Source of the DNA: Spirochaetaceae bacterium | GTDB lineage: Bacteria; Spirochaetota; Spirochaetia; DSM-27196; PXBQ01 | Assembly: GCA_007695285.1 (NCBI GenBank) | Contig: REEC01000125.1 | Coordinates: 1-64,000 of the forward strand | Length of the DNA: 64,000 nt | Reading direction: 5' to 3' | Shown here: in pieces, positions 54,501-63,537 of the stretch | How positions within the stretch are numbered: position 1 is the first letter of the stretch | Layout of the letters: every line of letters starts with the position of its first letter | Position numbers and translations under genes: made by a program | The notes under the pieces: generated by a model | What the model saw: only the letters and a program-made list of their open reading frames with translations | What the model was told of the DNA's origin: nothing | The model's database searches: none

Positions 54501-54532
54501 GGAGGCGAATATCGACACGACTCGGGATTTGA
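51512..54532 (+). CDS. Large secreted coiled-coil/TPR-like protein
   Basis: A 1,006-aa exported protein. After a short basic start comes a hydrophobic signal segment (RLVFLLFFFAVGVMAFGAG), then almost entirely Glu/Ala/Arg-rich helices. TPR-like pairs occur at both ends (ARSLIARNQLNEAILVLENVIRNDP; AEAQFIEGNIAQAFVIVERLF). No enzyme motif is visible. It probably forms a long periplasmic scaffold. GTG 51512 is preferred to the 51290 frame, which runs over a TATAGT/TACTAT -10 region and has no signal peptide at its start. It overlaps the phosphatase gene, so the two are translationally coupled. Confidence 0.75.
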   Translation: METTCSASKKRLVFLLFFFAVGVMAFGAGRREDPVETARSLIARNQLNEAILVLENVIRNDPERIREAENLLRTIRRIRGEYNLLFEELIEHIINNPDDLERTLEIIAEMEALDEFPNPRVRRQIDEARVTAQLAYDRTVLTGILETARESLAAGRHAEAVRTYLTGFSLQRREFEERGYGEIFQNAVESARAEIVAQATDFASRADDVVLTARRLATDIREGELERADAGFAALMEDIVALDEARSAVVAAHAVLVRQRSQVGLQFPDSPVDWHLVFLNTLTTGRQDIEAREGIVSIIDTAWDTVATELSDTIATRLAEKTQEYERFIEQAEWSRVTAETESIVQLNKLAQRALLLAERRVDVPEMTITEIRELELTDAATVAFARYDVGAESARVFADLSAIVVQTDEAESLETEDLEDLRIRRRVFESLHDELDILFAGWTDSANLYRDFVSDAIQTEDATRISSVIEFTTTRLGDEFIRARDGEIRAVVRAIEIEAERIEGTVDPIAERITDIDTLLEGVDESDDPESVVVFRYPDRALEEYEELRVEAVEVRDAHRAIVETYAEEKPYVLGDDRFAEVLSVVDSQFERVSEALARIDDGIARAESAIDEAVALIAEGRELVMQARSAIAAAQLNPAETAWSNARDRFFEALELREDPNTRSETDALIRDVGLELQDLRNRLVVQEVRELVTEARALYGRDDYYSAREYLLTARELWAQTNPTDPNSEVESLLRLVSAAIAFADERDVTETHPLFPIVGNYLSLARSDFERGRNLYNSNNVAEGDILLRRALENLRAVRDIQANNWTAKLLELQITRLREPDNFGEIFQARYEEAVSRRSDDAVAALTDLQALREIQPGYRDIEALIVELEIELGLRPDPITQARIAESNRLLNQARGIADTTDRNALTVAASLLEQALEANPENTAARNLLDTVRVTLGGRATVALSSADEQQYRRAEAQFIEGNIAQAFVIVERLFLDENNRAYPPLIDLRRRISTRLGI

Positions 54533-57500
54533 TGAGCCGGCGGGTTGCCGTGATTGCCACGTTTCTCGTGGTACTCGCGTCGGGCTTTGCAGCCGCGATA
54601 GACCTTTTCTTTGAACCTCCGCGGAACCTGACCGCCGACAACATACGGTTTCCAACCGCCGTGAGCGACGGCCGGACGATCGGGGTCGTTTTTCAGGAGG
54701 TCGATCGTCGCAGCGACGAATCGGGCGAGATATTCCTTTCGGTAGCGACGTCGACCGACGGAAGAGAGTGGACGGAAAACTCCCGATTTGTCGGTCCGAT
54801 CGAGTACAGCGGCGAGAACGTACCGTTCATCTACTCGGCACGAGTGAGAAACGACGGCACGTTTTTTGTCGCGTACGCTGCGACCGGAGAAGAGACGCGG
54901 ATTCTTCGGTCGGACGACGGCGGGGAGTCGTTCATCGAGACCGCACGGATTCAGACCGACGTGACTACGGTTGCGCCTCGACTTTTTGTCCGCGGCGACG
55001 GCGGCCTTTTCCTGTTCGTGAATCAGAGCATCGGGATCGCACAGAGGATTTTACTCGCGCGGTCCGACGACGGCGCCGTCTGGACCGAGTTCGAGCGGCT
55101 CGAGGATGACGAAGTATTGTCGTTGAATTTCTTGCCGCACCATACGTCGCACGAAGGTCGCGAGTACGTCGTGTTCCAGAGCCTGGTTTCGCGCGACGAT
55201 GTGCTTTCGTTCCAGCTCTACCTGAAATTCAGTGCAGACGCCGGTGCAACGTGGAGCGACGCGATTCCACTTACCGAGACGTTATTCAACCCGAATGAAG
55301 CTCAGTCGGGGTTCATGTACGACAATCAGAGGCCGTTTATCTCGGTCGTGGGCGGGCGGCTTACGGTCGTCTGGGAGCGTCGATTTCAGATCTCGGCATT
55401 CAACCAGGTTTACATCGCCGAGATCGATGCGGATGGGCGGATCGTCGAGGGCGAGCCTGTGACCGAGCGTACGGGTACCGTCGCGTCGCCGAGTTTCACG
55501 TCGCTCGATGGTGAGCCGTACGTCCTTTGGTTCACAAATCCCGCGGGAAACTCACGCGTCGCGATAGCGCGGAGAGAACGCGGGTTTTGGTCTTCCCGGT
55601 TTCTTTCTCCGGTCTCGGGTCGCGCAACCTTCACTCATGTGCTTGCGCACCGCGGTCGATTACACGTTCTGTGGCAGAACCGGCTTGCCGAGACTCGGGC
55701 CGAACTCGTATATCTCGAACCCGACCAGCGAGTTCTGCCTCCGACGGTTCGGCCCGTCAATTTCGCGCGTGGTCGGCGATCGGGTGAAGACACGGCGGTG
55801 ATCGCGTGGGACCCGCCCCCGGACCCGAGTGGAATCCGCGGATACTCGTACGTCTGGAGCCGCGACCCGGAAGCCGAGCCCGTTGAAGAGCTGCTCGTCG
55901 GCGCCGACGTGCGTTCTCGGAGCTTCGACGCGGACACCGACGGCCCGTGGTATCTTCGTATCATCGCGACAGACCTTGCCGGAAACTGGTCGGATCCCAG
56001 CACGATCGAATTCTACCGCGATACGACGCCTCCCGAACCTGTCGTATTCCGACGTCCTCGACTCGACGAGCTCGGATACCTCGCGTCGAACACGTTCAGA
56101 ATCGAGTGGGCACCGCCCGATGACGACGATGTCGCCGGGTATAGCTATACGGTGAGGCTTGTTGGTGACCCGGGTGAGGAGGTCTCGGCCGACGATATCT
56201 CGATGCCGGCACCGCCGCGGACGATCATCACGACCGAACCCGCGATATCGCGTCAGAACGTCGACGACGGCGTCTGGGCTATCTCGGTCGCGCCGATCGA
56301 TACGGTCGGGAACGTCGGAGAGCCGACGACGCTCATCTACCGCACCAACAAGTACGTGCCTATCACGCAGGTGCAGTCGATCGAGGTTCAGCAGGACATC
56401 CTCGGTAGGTACTCATTGACTGTCCTTGGACGCGGGTACACTGCGAACGGTCGCATACGGCGCGTTCTACTCGACCGCGACGGCGTTCCGCCGTACGACT
56501 ACGAGTTCCTCGCTGCCGACGGGGATTTTATGGTTCGAAACGACCGACGCCTTGAAGGACCTGTCATCGATCTGATCCGGACCGGCGAGTATCGAGTCGG
56601 GCTCGACCATCCCGAAAGAGGAATATTCTTCACACAATCCAGACTCTCGTTCCGCGCCTCCGGCACGATCACGTTCGGAGACTTCACGTTGCGGCACGCG
56701 CCGACGTTTGTGACCTCACCGCCTCGGTTCCTTATTCTGCCGACCGGCGGTGCCGCGATGTGGCTTGTTCTGATTCTACTCGGCGTCACGGTCGTGTTCT
56801 CGAGCACAAGAATCGTCGCGATCGTCGGTGAGGCTACGGTGCTCAAGACCGAGGCGCGTGAGCTCATCACCGGTCGCGGCGAAACGGCCGAAAGGCAAAA
56901 GGAAAGGATTCGACGTATGCGTATAAAAGGTATCGGGCTACGCCTCAAGTTCACGTTCTTTGTCGTCGTTCTGGTGATCTCGATCGTCGTGTTCGTCGCG
57001 GTGATCCTCGGAAACACCGCGCTCGAGCGGCAAGAAGATACGCTGGGACTCGCGCTCGTGCAGAGAATCGAAGTCTTGATGGAGAGCGTGGCGTCGAGCG
57101 CGCGGCAGTTTCTACCGACAGCAGATCAAAACGCGATCGAACTTTCGGTGATTCCCGCGCAGAGCGACGCGATGGCCGAGGCAACGTATATCACGATAAC
57201 CGGAGCGCGTCCCGGAGACGCGGATTTTTCGTTCATCTGGGGCACAAACGACCCGGTTCTACGGTCTATCGGAACGCCGGATGAGCTGCCCGACGACGAT
57301 TTTCCACGCGAGATAGATACCGAACGGTACCAACCGGCCGGTCGTACCCGCCTGACCGATCCGATCAGTGAATTGATCCCTGATCTCGAGGATGAACTCA
57401 ATACACGCGCGCGCGAGTTGATCGGTGCCCGGGCGTCGGACATCGACGAGTTGAACCGGAACATCGTGAATCTCCGCGAAGCTCTGATTTTCACGACCGA

Positions 57501-59151
57501 TCAGGAGCGCCTCGCCGAGCTCGAGCAGGAGCTCGAACAGTACGATACGACGCGTCGCCAACTCGAGAACGAGATCACGATGATTCTGTCCGAGCTCAGC
57601 GCAACCGTTATGAGTTACCCTGAGTTCGATCCGCTTGAGATCGATCGCGACGTCACGCAGTACGTCTTCTACAAACCGATCCTGTTCCGTGTTCCCGGTG
57701 AACCCGCCGAGGACGCACGGTACTACCGCGGAATGATCCGGATGGGAGTCACAACGCAACTGATTCTCGAGGAGATCGCCGCGACGACGCAGAACCTCAT
57801 CGTTTCGACCGCCGGCGTCGCGATCGTCGCGGTCGTGCTCGGTGTGATCGGAGCGTTGATTCTTGCGACGATCGTCGTCATTCCGATAAACCGCCTGGTT
57901 CGCGGCGTCGAGCTGATTCGCGACACCGACGACAAGGAGCAGCTCGCCGAGCATGTAATCCGGATCAAAAGCCGCGACGAGCTCTCGGTTCTCGCGGACA
58001 CCGTCAACACGATGACGCAGGGGCTCGTCCGCGCGGCGATAGCGAGCAAGGACCTTACCGTTGGAAAAGAGGTCCAGAAGATGTTCATCCCACTCGAGCT
58101 CAACAAGGTGGGTGATAAGAGTACATTCGGCCGACTCGACAACGAACGAATAGAGTTTTTTGGGTACTACGAAGGCGCCAAGGGCGTATCGGGGGATTAC
58201 TTTGACTACCGGAGACTCGACGAGGAGCATTACGCGATCATCAAGTGCGACGTCGCGGGCAAGGGTGTCGCAGCGGCGTTGATCATGGTCGAGGTCGCTA
58301 CATTGTTTCTGAACTACTTCCGCGCGTGGAACGCGAAGACGGTCGGATTCGACCTTACCCCGCTCGTGACGACGATAAACGATCTCGTTGAGGAGCGTGG
58401 TTTCAAGGGCCGCTTCGCCGCGTTCACGCTCGCGCTCGTCAACGAACGAACCGGCGTCGCGCAGTTGTGCAACGCCGGTGACAAAGAGCTTCACATCTAC
58501 CGAGCCGCCGAGCGAAAGGTCGTGCAGACATCGTTGCCGCCGGCCCCCGCGGCGGGTGTATTCTCGTCGGACATGATGCGGGACGGTTTTCAACAAGTCT
58601 CGATGACGATCGATCCCGGCGACGTAATGGTTCTGTTCACCGACGGAATCGAGGAGGCAAAGCGCGTGTTCCTCGACTCGGCGCTCCGACCGTATCAAGT
58701 TACCGAGGAAGACGTGCAACAGAAACGATTCCCCGACGGTGTGATCGTCGGAACCGGAGACGAGGAACTCGGGATACCACGCATTCACGCGGTTATTAAT
58801 GCGTTGATGAGCCGGCGCACGTATCGCCTTGAGAAAATCGTCGATCCATTCGACGATGTCCTCGAATTTGACTTCACGGCCTGCGAACCGACCGCCGATA
58901 ATTTAGTTCTCGCGATGACGGCCGTCGAGAAAGTGTTCCGTGTATATCCGGACCCACGCGCCGGAGAGAACGATAGGATCCACGTCGACAAGGTCGTTGA
59001 TTCATTTCTGAAGAAGACATTTCTCGCGTACGACAAGTACTTTGGGAAACCGTTGCCGGAAGATCCTGAGTCCGATTATCGCGAGTATTCACACATCAAA
59101 GAGGACGATCAGTACGATGACTTGACTATTCTCGCGATTCGGAAAAAGTGA
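54532..59151 (+). CDS. Asp-box sensor / HAMP / SpoIIE-type PP2C phosphatase
   Basis: A 1,539-aa transmembrane signalling protein. In order: a signal peptide; an extracytoplasmic beta-propeller-like region (about 25-400) with Asp-box repeats (TSTDGREW, RSDDGGESF, RSDDGAVW, SADAGATW); FN3-like modules (about 410-620); a helix near 740; a second helix at 802-830; a periplasmic loop with a coiled coil; a third helix near 1090; a HAMP domain (1110-1165); and a SpoIIE PP2C phosphatase domain (GVSGDYFDY, KCDVAGKGVAAAL, NAGDKELHIY, VLFTDGIEEAK, DDLTILAI). It should dephosphorylate an anti-sigma-antagonist-type Ser/Thr protein in response to an external ligand. No such partner is in the window. Confidence 0.88.
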   Translation: MSRRVAVIATFLVVLASGFAAAIDLFFEPPRNLTADNIRFPTAVSDGRTIGVVFQEVDRRSDESGEIFLSVATSTDGREWTENSRFVGPIEYSGENVPFIYSARVRNDGTFFVAYAATGEETRILRSDDGGESFIETARIQTDVTTVAPRLFVRGDGGLFLFVNQSIGIAQRILLARSDDGAVWTEFERLEDDEVLSLNFLPHHTSHEGREYVVFQSLVSRDDVLSFQLYLKFSADAGATWSDAIPLTETLFNPNEAQSGFMYDNQRPFISVVGGRLTVVWERRFQISAFNQVYIAEIDADGRIVEGEPVTERTGTVASPSFTSLDGEPYVLWFTNPAGNSRVAIARRERGFWSSRFLSPVSGRATFTHVLAHRGRLHVLWQNRLAETRAELVYLEPDQRVLPPTVRPVNFARGRRSGEDTAVIAWDPPPDPSGIRGYSYVWSRDPEAEPVEELLVGADVRSRSFDADTDGPWYLRIIATDLAGNWSDPSTIEFYRDTTPPEPVVFRRPRLDELGYLASNTFRIEWAPPDDDDVAGYSYTVRLVGDPGEEVSADDISMPAPPRTIITTEPAISRQNVDDGVWAISVAPIDTVGNVGEPTTLIYRTNKYVPITQVQSIEVQQDILGRYSLTVLGRGYTANGRIRRVLLDRDGVPPYDYEFLAADGDFMVRNDRRLEGPVIDLIRTGEYRVGLDHPERGIFFTQSRLSFRASGTITFGDFTLRHAPTFVTSPPRFLILPTGGAAMWLVLILLGVTVVFSSTRIVAIVGEATVLKTEARELITGRGETAERQKERIRRMRIKGIGLRLKFTFFVVVLVISIVVFVAVILGNTALERQEDTLGLALVQRIEVLMESVASSARQFLPTADQNAIELSVIPAQSDAMAEATYITITGARPGDADFSFIWGTNDPVLRSIGTPDELPDDDFPREIDTERYQPAGRTRLTDPISELIPDLEDELNTRARELIGARASDIDELNRNIVNLREALIFTTDQERLAELEQELEQYDTTRRQLENEITMILSELSATVMSYPEFDPLEIDRDVTQYVFYKPILFRVPGEPAEDARYYRGMIRMGVTTQLILEEIAATTQNLIVSTAGVAIVAVVLGVIGALILATIVVIPINRLVRGVELIRDTDDKEQLAEHVIRIKSRDELSVLADTVNTMTQGLVRAAIASKDLTVGKEVQKMFIPLELNKVGDKSTFGRLDNERIEFFGYYEGAKGVSGDYFDYRRLDEEHYAIIKCDVAGKGVAAALIMVEVATLFLNYFRAWNAKTVGFDLTPLVTTINDLVEERGFKGRFAAFTLALVNERTGVAQLCNAGDKELHIYRAAERKVVQTSLPPAPAAGVFSSDMMRDGFQQVSMTIDPGDVMVLFTDGIEEAKRVFLDSALRPYQVTEEDVQQKRFPDGVIVGTGDEELGIPRIHAVINALMSRRTYRLEKIVDPFDDVLEFDFTACEPTADNLVLAMTAVEKVFRVYPDPRAGENDRIHVDKVVDSFLKKTFLAYDKYFGKPLPEDPESDYREYSHIKEDDQYDDLTILAIRKK

Positions 59152-59183
59152 AGAGGAAAATACGGTGTGCCGATAGGGGGAGT

Positions 59184-60182
59184 ATGAACGCGATTCGACT
59201 GAGGTTTGTGATGATGGTCGTGGCCGTGCTCGCGGGCGTCGCCGGCGCCGGAAGCGCGCGTGAGATCGTCAATGCGCACGACGCGGTGCTTCGCTACGTC
59301 GTCGTTCCGACCGATCAAGCGACGCACGACAGAAACATCGCCGATCCGGCGAGAATTGTAGAGATAATCGCGGCACAAACGGATCTCCGGTATGTCCCAC
59401 CCGCGGGGCTCGACGTTCTGCCGTCGCAACCGGCCGACGGTGCGGCCATTTACGGCGTGTACGCGTACGCGGGAGATATTCGATGGCACGTCCTCGCGCG
59501 GTACGTTCCGGTCTGGACGCGTCCGATTCGGTTGAGCGCGAACGACATCATCGTCCGAGACTCGCAGCCCGTCACGACGGCCGGATGGACCGTCCCGCCT
59601 CTCGCGACGAGCATCGTAATCGACAACCGTTATCTCGATTGGGAACATATTCCGTACCACGTGTATTTTGACCAGCGTGCACGGCCGGAGACCTTCGTGC
59701 GCGATGACGGACGAAGTCGTACGACGGTTCCGATCGATTCATCGCTTTTCTGGGCTCGCGCCGGAAGCAACCTCGAAGGGATAAAACTAGCCGTAAACTC
59801 CGGTATGGTGTATACCATGGTTTCCGCGTACAGTGCATTTGCCGAACAGAGTTTGGTAGTAGCGTACGCGTACCTCGACCGAAGAGAACCCGCGGTTTTC
59901 TCGATCGAGCTTCCGGTAACACGGCCGGGGATCGTTTTCCTTTGGTGGTCGACAGCCGAGAAACCGGCGGCGATCGGCAGGTTCGTGTACGACAGATTCC
60001 ATCTTGAAGCCGAGATCGAGTTGCACGCGCTTGAAACGGTTTTCGGCCCTATTGACGAGCTCGATCCGGATATCCTTGCGAGATTGTCGTTTGATTTTGC
60101 CGTGGTCGTGCCGGGGTCAGGGGTGTACGAAGAATTTTTCGGCGGCACGGTTTTTGCCCGGGATATAGTCGGGTTTCGGTGA
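59184..60182 (+). CDS. Secreted hypothetical protein
   Basis: A 332-aa exported protein. The signal peptide is MNAIRLRFVMMVVAVLAGVAGAGSA. The mature part is beta-rich (YGVYAYAGDIRWHVLARYVPVW, LVVAYAYLDRREPAVFSIELPV) with an Asp-rich C-terminal strand region. I recognise no family. ATG 59184 has GGGGGAG directly upstream; a GTG at 59148 overlapping the phosphatase stop would lengthen the start but hide the signal peptide. It lies between the phosphatase and zinc-ribbon genes and shares their operon. Confidence 0.68.
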   Translation: MNAIRLRFVMMVVAVLAGVAGAGSAREIVNAHDAVLRYVVVPTDQATHDRNIADPARIVEIIAAQTDLRYVPPAGLDVLPSQPADGAAIYGVYAYAGDIRWHVLARYVPVWTRPIRLSANDIIVRDSQPVTTAGWTVPPLATSIVIDNRYLDWEHIPYHVYFDQRARPETFVRDDGRSRTTVPIDSSLFWARAGSNLEGIKLAVNSGMVYTMVSAYSAFAEQSLVVAYAYLDRREPAVFSIELPVTRPGIVFLWWSTAEKPAAIGRFVYDRFHLEAEIELHALETVFGPIDELDPDILARLSFDFAVVVPGSGVYEEFFGGTVFARDIVGFR

Positions 60183-60535
60183 ATCAGACGTCGGTGAAAA
60201 CGAGCCGTTTTTTTTGCGAAAACTGCGGGCGTGAAGTCAAACACGACGCGAAGGTTTGTCCCGGTTGCGGGCGGTTTTTCTCATCGGTGCGCTGTCCGCG
60301 GTGTTCGTTCAGCGGTGAAGCCGACTTGTTCGTGTTCGGGTGCCCGAACTGTGGGTACGACGGCGCGATCGGTGACCACGGCCGATTCGAGATGTACGAA
60401 CTCGCGGAACTCAACGGGCGTTCGACTCGAAGCGGTCGTCGACGTTTGGTATGGCCGGTTTTCCTTTTTTGGCTTGCGATGGCGTTTCTCGGACTCGCGT
60501 TTATCGTCCTTCTCGTACTGTACTCAAATTTATAA
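60179..60535 (+). CDS. Double zinc-ribbon membrane-anchored protein
   Basis: A 118-aa protein. Two zinc ribbons are defined by four Cys pairs (CENC...CPGC and CPRC...CPNC, about residues 13-58). A linker and one C-terminal transmembrane helix (WPVFLFWLAMAFLGLAFIVLLVLY) anchor it with the zinc domain in the cytoplasm. It begins at GTG 60179, overlapping the previous stop by 4 nt. It could be an adaptor for the phosphatase complex, which is only a positional inference. Confidence 0.75.
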   Translation: MNQTSVKTSRFFCENCGREVKHDAKVCPGCGRFFSSVRCPRCSFSGEADLFVFGCPNCGYDGAIGDHGRFEMYELAELNGRSTRSGRRRLVWPVFLFWLAMAFLGLAFIVLLVLYSNL

Positions 60536-60552
60536 GTCGCGACCATGAGTCG

Positions 60553-62193
60553 TCAATACAGTACTCCAAACCCCGCGGCCCCGCCCCACGAGATCCGCTC
60601 GGCGGGCTCGAGCGCCGAGAAAACTAACCCGGAGACGACGAGATACGTCCCGGGAATCAACCAATGAAGCTCCGCGCCCGAATGGATAGTCCGAGACGGT
60701 GTCGAGTCGCCGGGAAGTGGAACGGGAAACGTGGCCGAGGCCGCGGTGACTATCCGGCCGAAATCGAGCAGCGTCCCCGCGCGAACTCGCGCCGAATACG
60801 TCGGAGAAAACCCGTCTGGCGTACCTCCGACTCGATCGTACGGCGCGATCGCGAGTTCTGGGCCGACCGTAATCCTCAACGCGCCTATTCCGAGCTGGAC
60901 GGGCAGAAGTGCGGAGACACCGAAAGGTGAGGAGAACCTGTCCCGCGATTCCGGCCCCGAGACCGGTGCCGATTGGTACCCTGCCGCCATAATTGCCGAC
61001 GCGGATACGCGAACACGATGCCCCTTATCGTAGAAACCGAACGACCCGTATCCAAAAATACCGTATCGGTCGGTTCCGTCGGCCTCGGCAGCCTCGATCC
61101 GCCCGAGAACTCCCAGTTCAAGGCCGCTGCCGAGACCGAACCGTGCCGCGGCCGTAATCGGAACAAAAGCCGGCGCGAGCGCCGACCTGGCTCGCCGCCC
61201 CGCCGAGAAGCTAAGCTGTGTTCCAAAACGCGGGAGGGTATCGGTCGTCGGCGCGTACATCGATCCGGCGCCGACACTCCAGAGCGACCGTGCCGCGATG
61301 ACCGCGGACCGGTCGACGTGAAACGATAGGGTGCGCGAAAGTACGGTGTCGTCGTCGCGGACGGTCAAAACCACCGTATACGGCCCGTCGGGAACCGCAG
61401 CGCCGGCGTCATCGGCGCCGCGCCAGGACGTCGATTGTGCCCACGTCGTGAATCGAGGAACATGGGTGCTCCAAATCTTCGTGCCGCCGGCGTCATGGAT
61501 TTCGACTTCGGCGGTGCCGGGGGCGGTCACCTCGAACGATATACCGAGCGTGCCGGTCAACCCGGGATTAGCCGGGTTCAGAATGCGGCGCGAGACACGA
61601 AACGATGTCACCGCGAGCGGTGCGGGCTCGAACACCGGCGAGACGTACGTTGTAGCACTGTCGTTCACGTCGACGAGCCGTGTGAAGTCGCGATACCCGA
61701 ACTTCCGGGCGCGGAAAAAATACGACCCGACCGACAGTTCGACGATCGGCTCCTCGACGGCTGTGCCCGCGATTGCGTACTCGACGTCGCGCTCGAAAGG
61801 AGCGATCGCGAGGTAACCCGTAATGAGCCGCAGAGTCACGTCTAATGTCGTACGCGACCCGGACCGAAGCCTTACGACGTGCCTATACGGACGGTACCCC
61901 GGACCCGATACGGTGATGGTGTACTCTCCCGGTTTCACGTTGTCGACAACGAGAGGAGTGCGTCCGACAAACCGTGAGTCAAGCATCACACGAGCTCCGG
62001 ACGGCTCAGATTTAACGATCAGAACGGGATCTTCGGATAAGTCGTCATCCGAAATCGACTCGTGCGATACGACGACCGATTCGGCGCTTCCGCCGTCCAC
62101 GGTAACGCCGAGACGGAGTGTCCCCGTGCCCGTGGCGCACGCCGTCGCGAAAATAACCAAAATCGTAACTAAACCGGCGCCGATCGACTTCAT
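60553..62193 (-). CDS. PEGA-domain lipoprotein with C-terminal beta-barrel-like region
   Basis: A 546-aa probable lipoprotein: MKSIGAGLVTILVIFATAC has a lipobox ending at Cys19. Residues 55-120 form a PEGA domain (VKSEPSGARVMLDSRFVGRTPL, VKPGEYTITVSGPGYRPY). A second PEGA-like repeat (AIAGTAVEEPIVELSVGSYFFRARKFGYRDF) and a FlgD-type Ig module (DDAGAAVPDGPYTVVLTVRDD) follow. The last 230 residues alternate like outer-membrane strands. It is probably a surface or periplasmic structural protein. The gene converges with the zinc-ribbon gene at a 17-nt gap. Confidence 0.75.
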   Translation of the reverse strand: MKSIGAGLVTILVIFATACATGTGTLRLGVTVDGGSAESVVVSHESISDDDLSEDPVLIVKSEPSGARVMLDSRFVGRTPLVVDNVKPGEYTITVSGPGYRPYRHVVRLRSGSRTTLDVTLRLITGYLAIAPFERDVEYAIAGTAVEEPIVELSVGSYFFRARKFGYRDFTRLVDVNDSATTYVSPVFEPAPLAVTSFRVSRRILNPANPGLTGTLGISFEVTAPGTAEVEIHDAGGTKIWSTHVPRFTTWAQSTSWRGADDAGAAVPDGPYTVVLTVRDDDTVLSRTLSFHVDRSAVIAARSLWSVGAGSMYAPTTDTLPRFGTQLSFSAGRRARSALAPAFVPITAAARFGLGSGLELGVLGRIEAAEADGTDRYGIFGYGSFGFYDKGHRVRVSASAIMAAGYQSAPVSGPESRDRFSSPFGVSALLPVQLGIGALRITVGPELAIAPYDRVGGTPDGFSPTYSARVRAGTLLDFGRIVTAASATFPVPLPGDSTPSRTIHSGAELHWLIPGTYLVVSGLVFSALEPAERISWGGAAGFGVLY

Positions 62194-62291
62194 TTTTTTA
62201 TCTTAAAGGAATAGAGCGTCGCGCGTCGATAGTTAACAAGAGGGCGCCGGGATGCGCCGATAGTCGTCGCCGATCTACAAGGAGTTCACGA

Positions 62292-62855
62292 ATGGCAATG
62301 CAGGTTCGGTTCGGGAGCGACGCACGGATAGTATTTTTCGTGTTGATTATCCGCGCGGCGACGGCGGGTTTTGCTCAGCAGCCCGAAGACGTCTCGCTGC
62401 CGCGGGGTTTCTCGGATGTTCGACTCGGGATGAACCTGTCCGACGTCAAGACGGCATTGGAACGCGACATGAATTTCGACTACCGGGGTGACCCCGATGT
62501 GTCACTCACGCCTTCTTCCCTGCAACCCGTGATCGAAACCGCCGGGTTTCGCTTCATCGACCGTGGTTTTTTTCAGTTTCACGACGACTCTCTCTACATC
62601 ATAACGTTGCGGTTGAACGCCGCGCAGATAGATCACTACACGATGTTCCAGCGACTCAGCGATCAGTACGGCCCGCCGTCCGACATCACGCCTCAGCGAA
62701 TCACGTGGCAAGACGAAGAAGTTCGGCTTGTGCTCGAGAAGCCCGTGGTGGTAAAGTACATAGACCGCACGGTTTTTGAGCAGCTTAAGGAAGAGGCAGG
62801 ACGTGAGCAAGCTTTCAGCACATTATCGCGTAGCATTTTTCTTGATCAGTTTTAA
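62292..62855 (+). CDS. Exported hypothetical protein
   Basis: A 187-aa exported protein. The N-terminus MAMQVRFGSDARIVFFVLIIRAATAGFA is a signal peptide. The mature part has the alpha/beta pattern GFSDVRLGMNLSDVKTALE followed by strands, as in small secreted proteins that follow MltA or DUF-type folds, but no known family is recognised. AAGGAG is 7 nt before the ATG. The 3' end overlaps the DUF192 gene by about 50 nt in another frame. Confidence 0.7.
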   Translation: MAMQVRFGSDARIVFFVLIIRAATAGFAQQPEDVSLPRGFSDVRLGMNLSDVKTALERDMNFDYRGDPDVSLTPSSLQPVIETAGFRFIDRGFFQFHDDSLYIITLRLNAAQIDHYTMFQRLSDQYGPPSDITPQRITWQDEEVRLVLEKPVVVKYIDRTVFEQLKEEAGREQAFSTLSRSIFLDQF

Positions 62856-63261
62856 CGTTCTGGTGTCCGGCGTGATCGTGGGCTGCGCCGATGACCGCCC
62901 GGAAACGGTACAGCTACGCGTCAACTCGCATACGTTTGACGTTGAAGTGGCGATGACCGACGAGGAACGCGCGCGTGGACTTATGCACCGCGACTCGATT
63001 CCTGAAACCGGAGGAATGCTTTTTGTGTTCGAGTCCGAACGTCGGTTGTCGTTCTGGATGAAAGACACTCGCATCCCGTTGAGCATCGCGTTCATCCGCG
63101 ACGACGGTTTAATCATGGAGATGTACGACATGGAACCGTTCTCGCTCGAAACGATAGAGTCGCGGTTTCCGGCGCGTTACGCGCTCGAGGTGAACAAGGG
63201 GACGTTCGGTAACCTCGGAATTCGGCCCGGCGATCGGGTTCAGATCCCCGAAGAATTTTGA
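62803..63261 (+). CDS. DUF192-family lipoprotein
   Basis: A 152-aa exported DUF192 protein. The N-terminal hydrophobic segment ends in VSGVIVGC, a lipobox. The conserved core is GLMHRDSIPETGGMLFVFE, FWMKDTRIPLSIAFI and the closing ALEVNKGTFGNLGIRPGD. The biochemical role of DUF192 is not established. GTG 62803 has AGGCAGGA just upstream; TTG 62776 is an alternative. It overlaps the preceding gene by 53 nt, an unusually long same-strand overlap. Confidence 0.85.
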   Translation: MSKLSAHYRVAFFLISFNVLVSGVIVGCADDRPETVQLRVNSHTFDVEVAMTDEERARGLMHRDSIPETGGMLFVFESERRLSFWMKDTRIPLSIAFIRDDGLIMEMYDMEPFSLETIESRFPARYALEVNKGTFGNLGIRPGDRVQIPEEF

Positions 63262-63285
63262 GACGCGCGTCGAGTATTGCTCGTA

Positions 63286-63537
63286 TTACGTGCCGTTCGG
63301 TCGAAGATCGTTGAGTTCGGGGAAGAGTTCTAGAATCGGCGGTTCTTCCGGTGTATCGGGCTTGTTTATCAGGATCTCTATTCTTTTCTCGATCTTCCCG
63401 AGATCTTTTTCGAGGTCACGCGCGAGTTTCACGCCTTCCTCAAAACTTGCCGTCGCCTCGTGAAGCGGTATCTCGCCGTCTCGAAGCTTCTCGGCGAGTT
63501 CCTCGAGTCGGGCCAGACGTTCCTCAAAGTTTTTCAT
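63286..63537 (-). CDS. xseB: Exodeoxyribonuclease VII small subunit
   Basis: An 83-aa helical protein, MKNFEERLARLEELAEKLRDG, with the family core IPLHEATASFEEGVKLARDLEKDL. It binds XseA to form exonuclease VII, which degrades single-stranded DNA in both directions. ATG 63537 is preferred (AGGA about 10 nt upstream) over in-frame ATG 63549. It overlaps the xseA end by 14 nt. Confidence 0.92.
   Translation of the reverse strand: MKNFEERLARLEELAEKLRDGEIPLHEATASFEEGVKLARDLEKDLGKIEKRIEILINKPDTPEEPPILELFPELNDLRPNGT

Noticed and set aside
57259-58788. A 509-codon minus-strand frame within the phosphatase gene
   Set aside because: It is entirely antisense to the HAMP/PP2C coding region with recognisable motifs. 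It is a codon-bias shadow.
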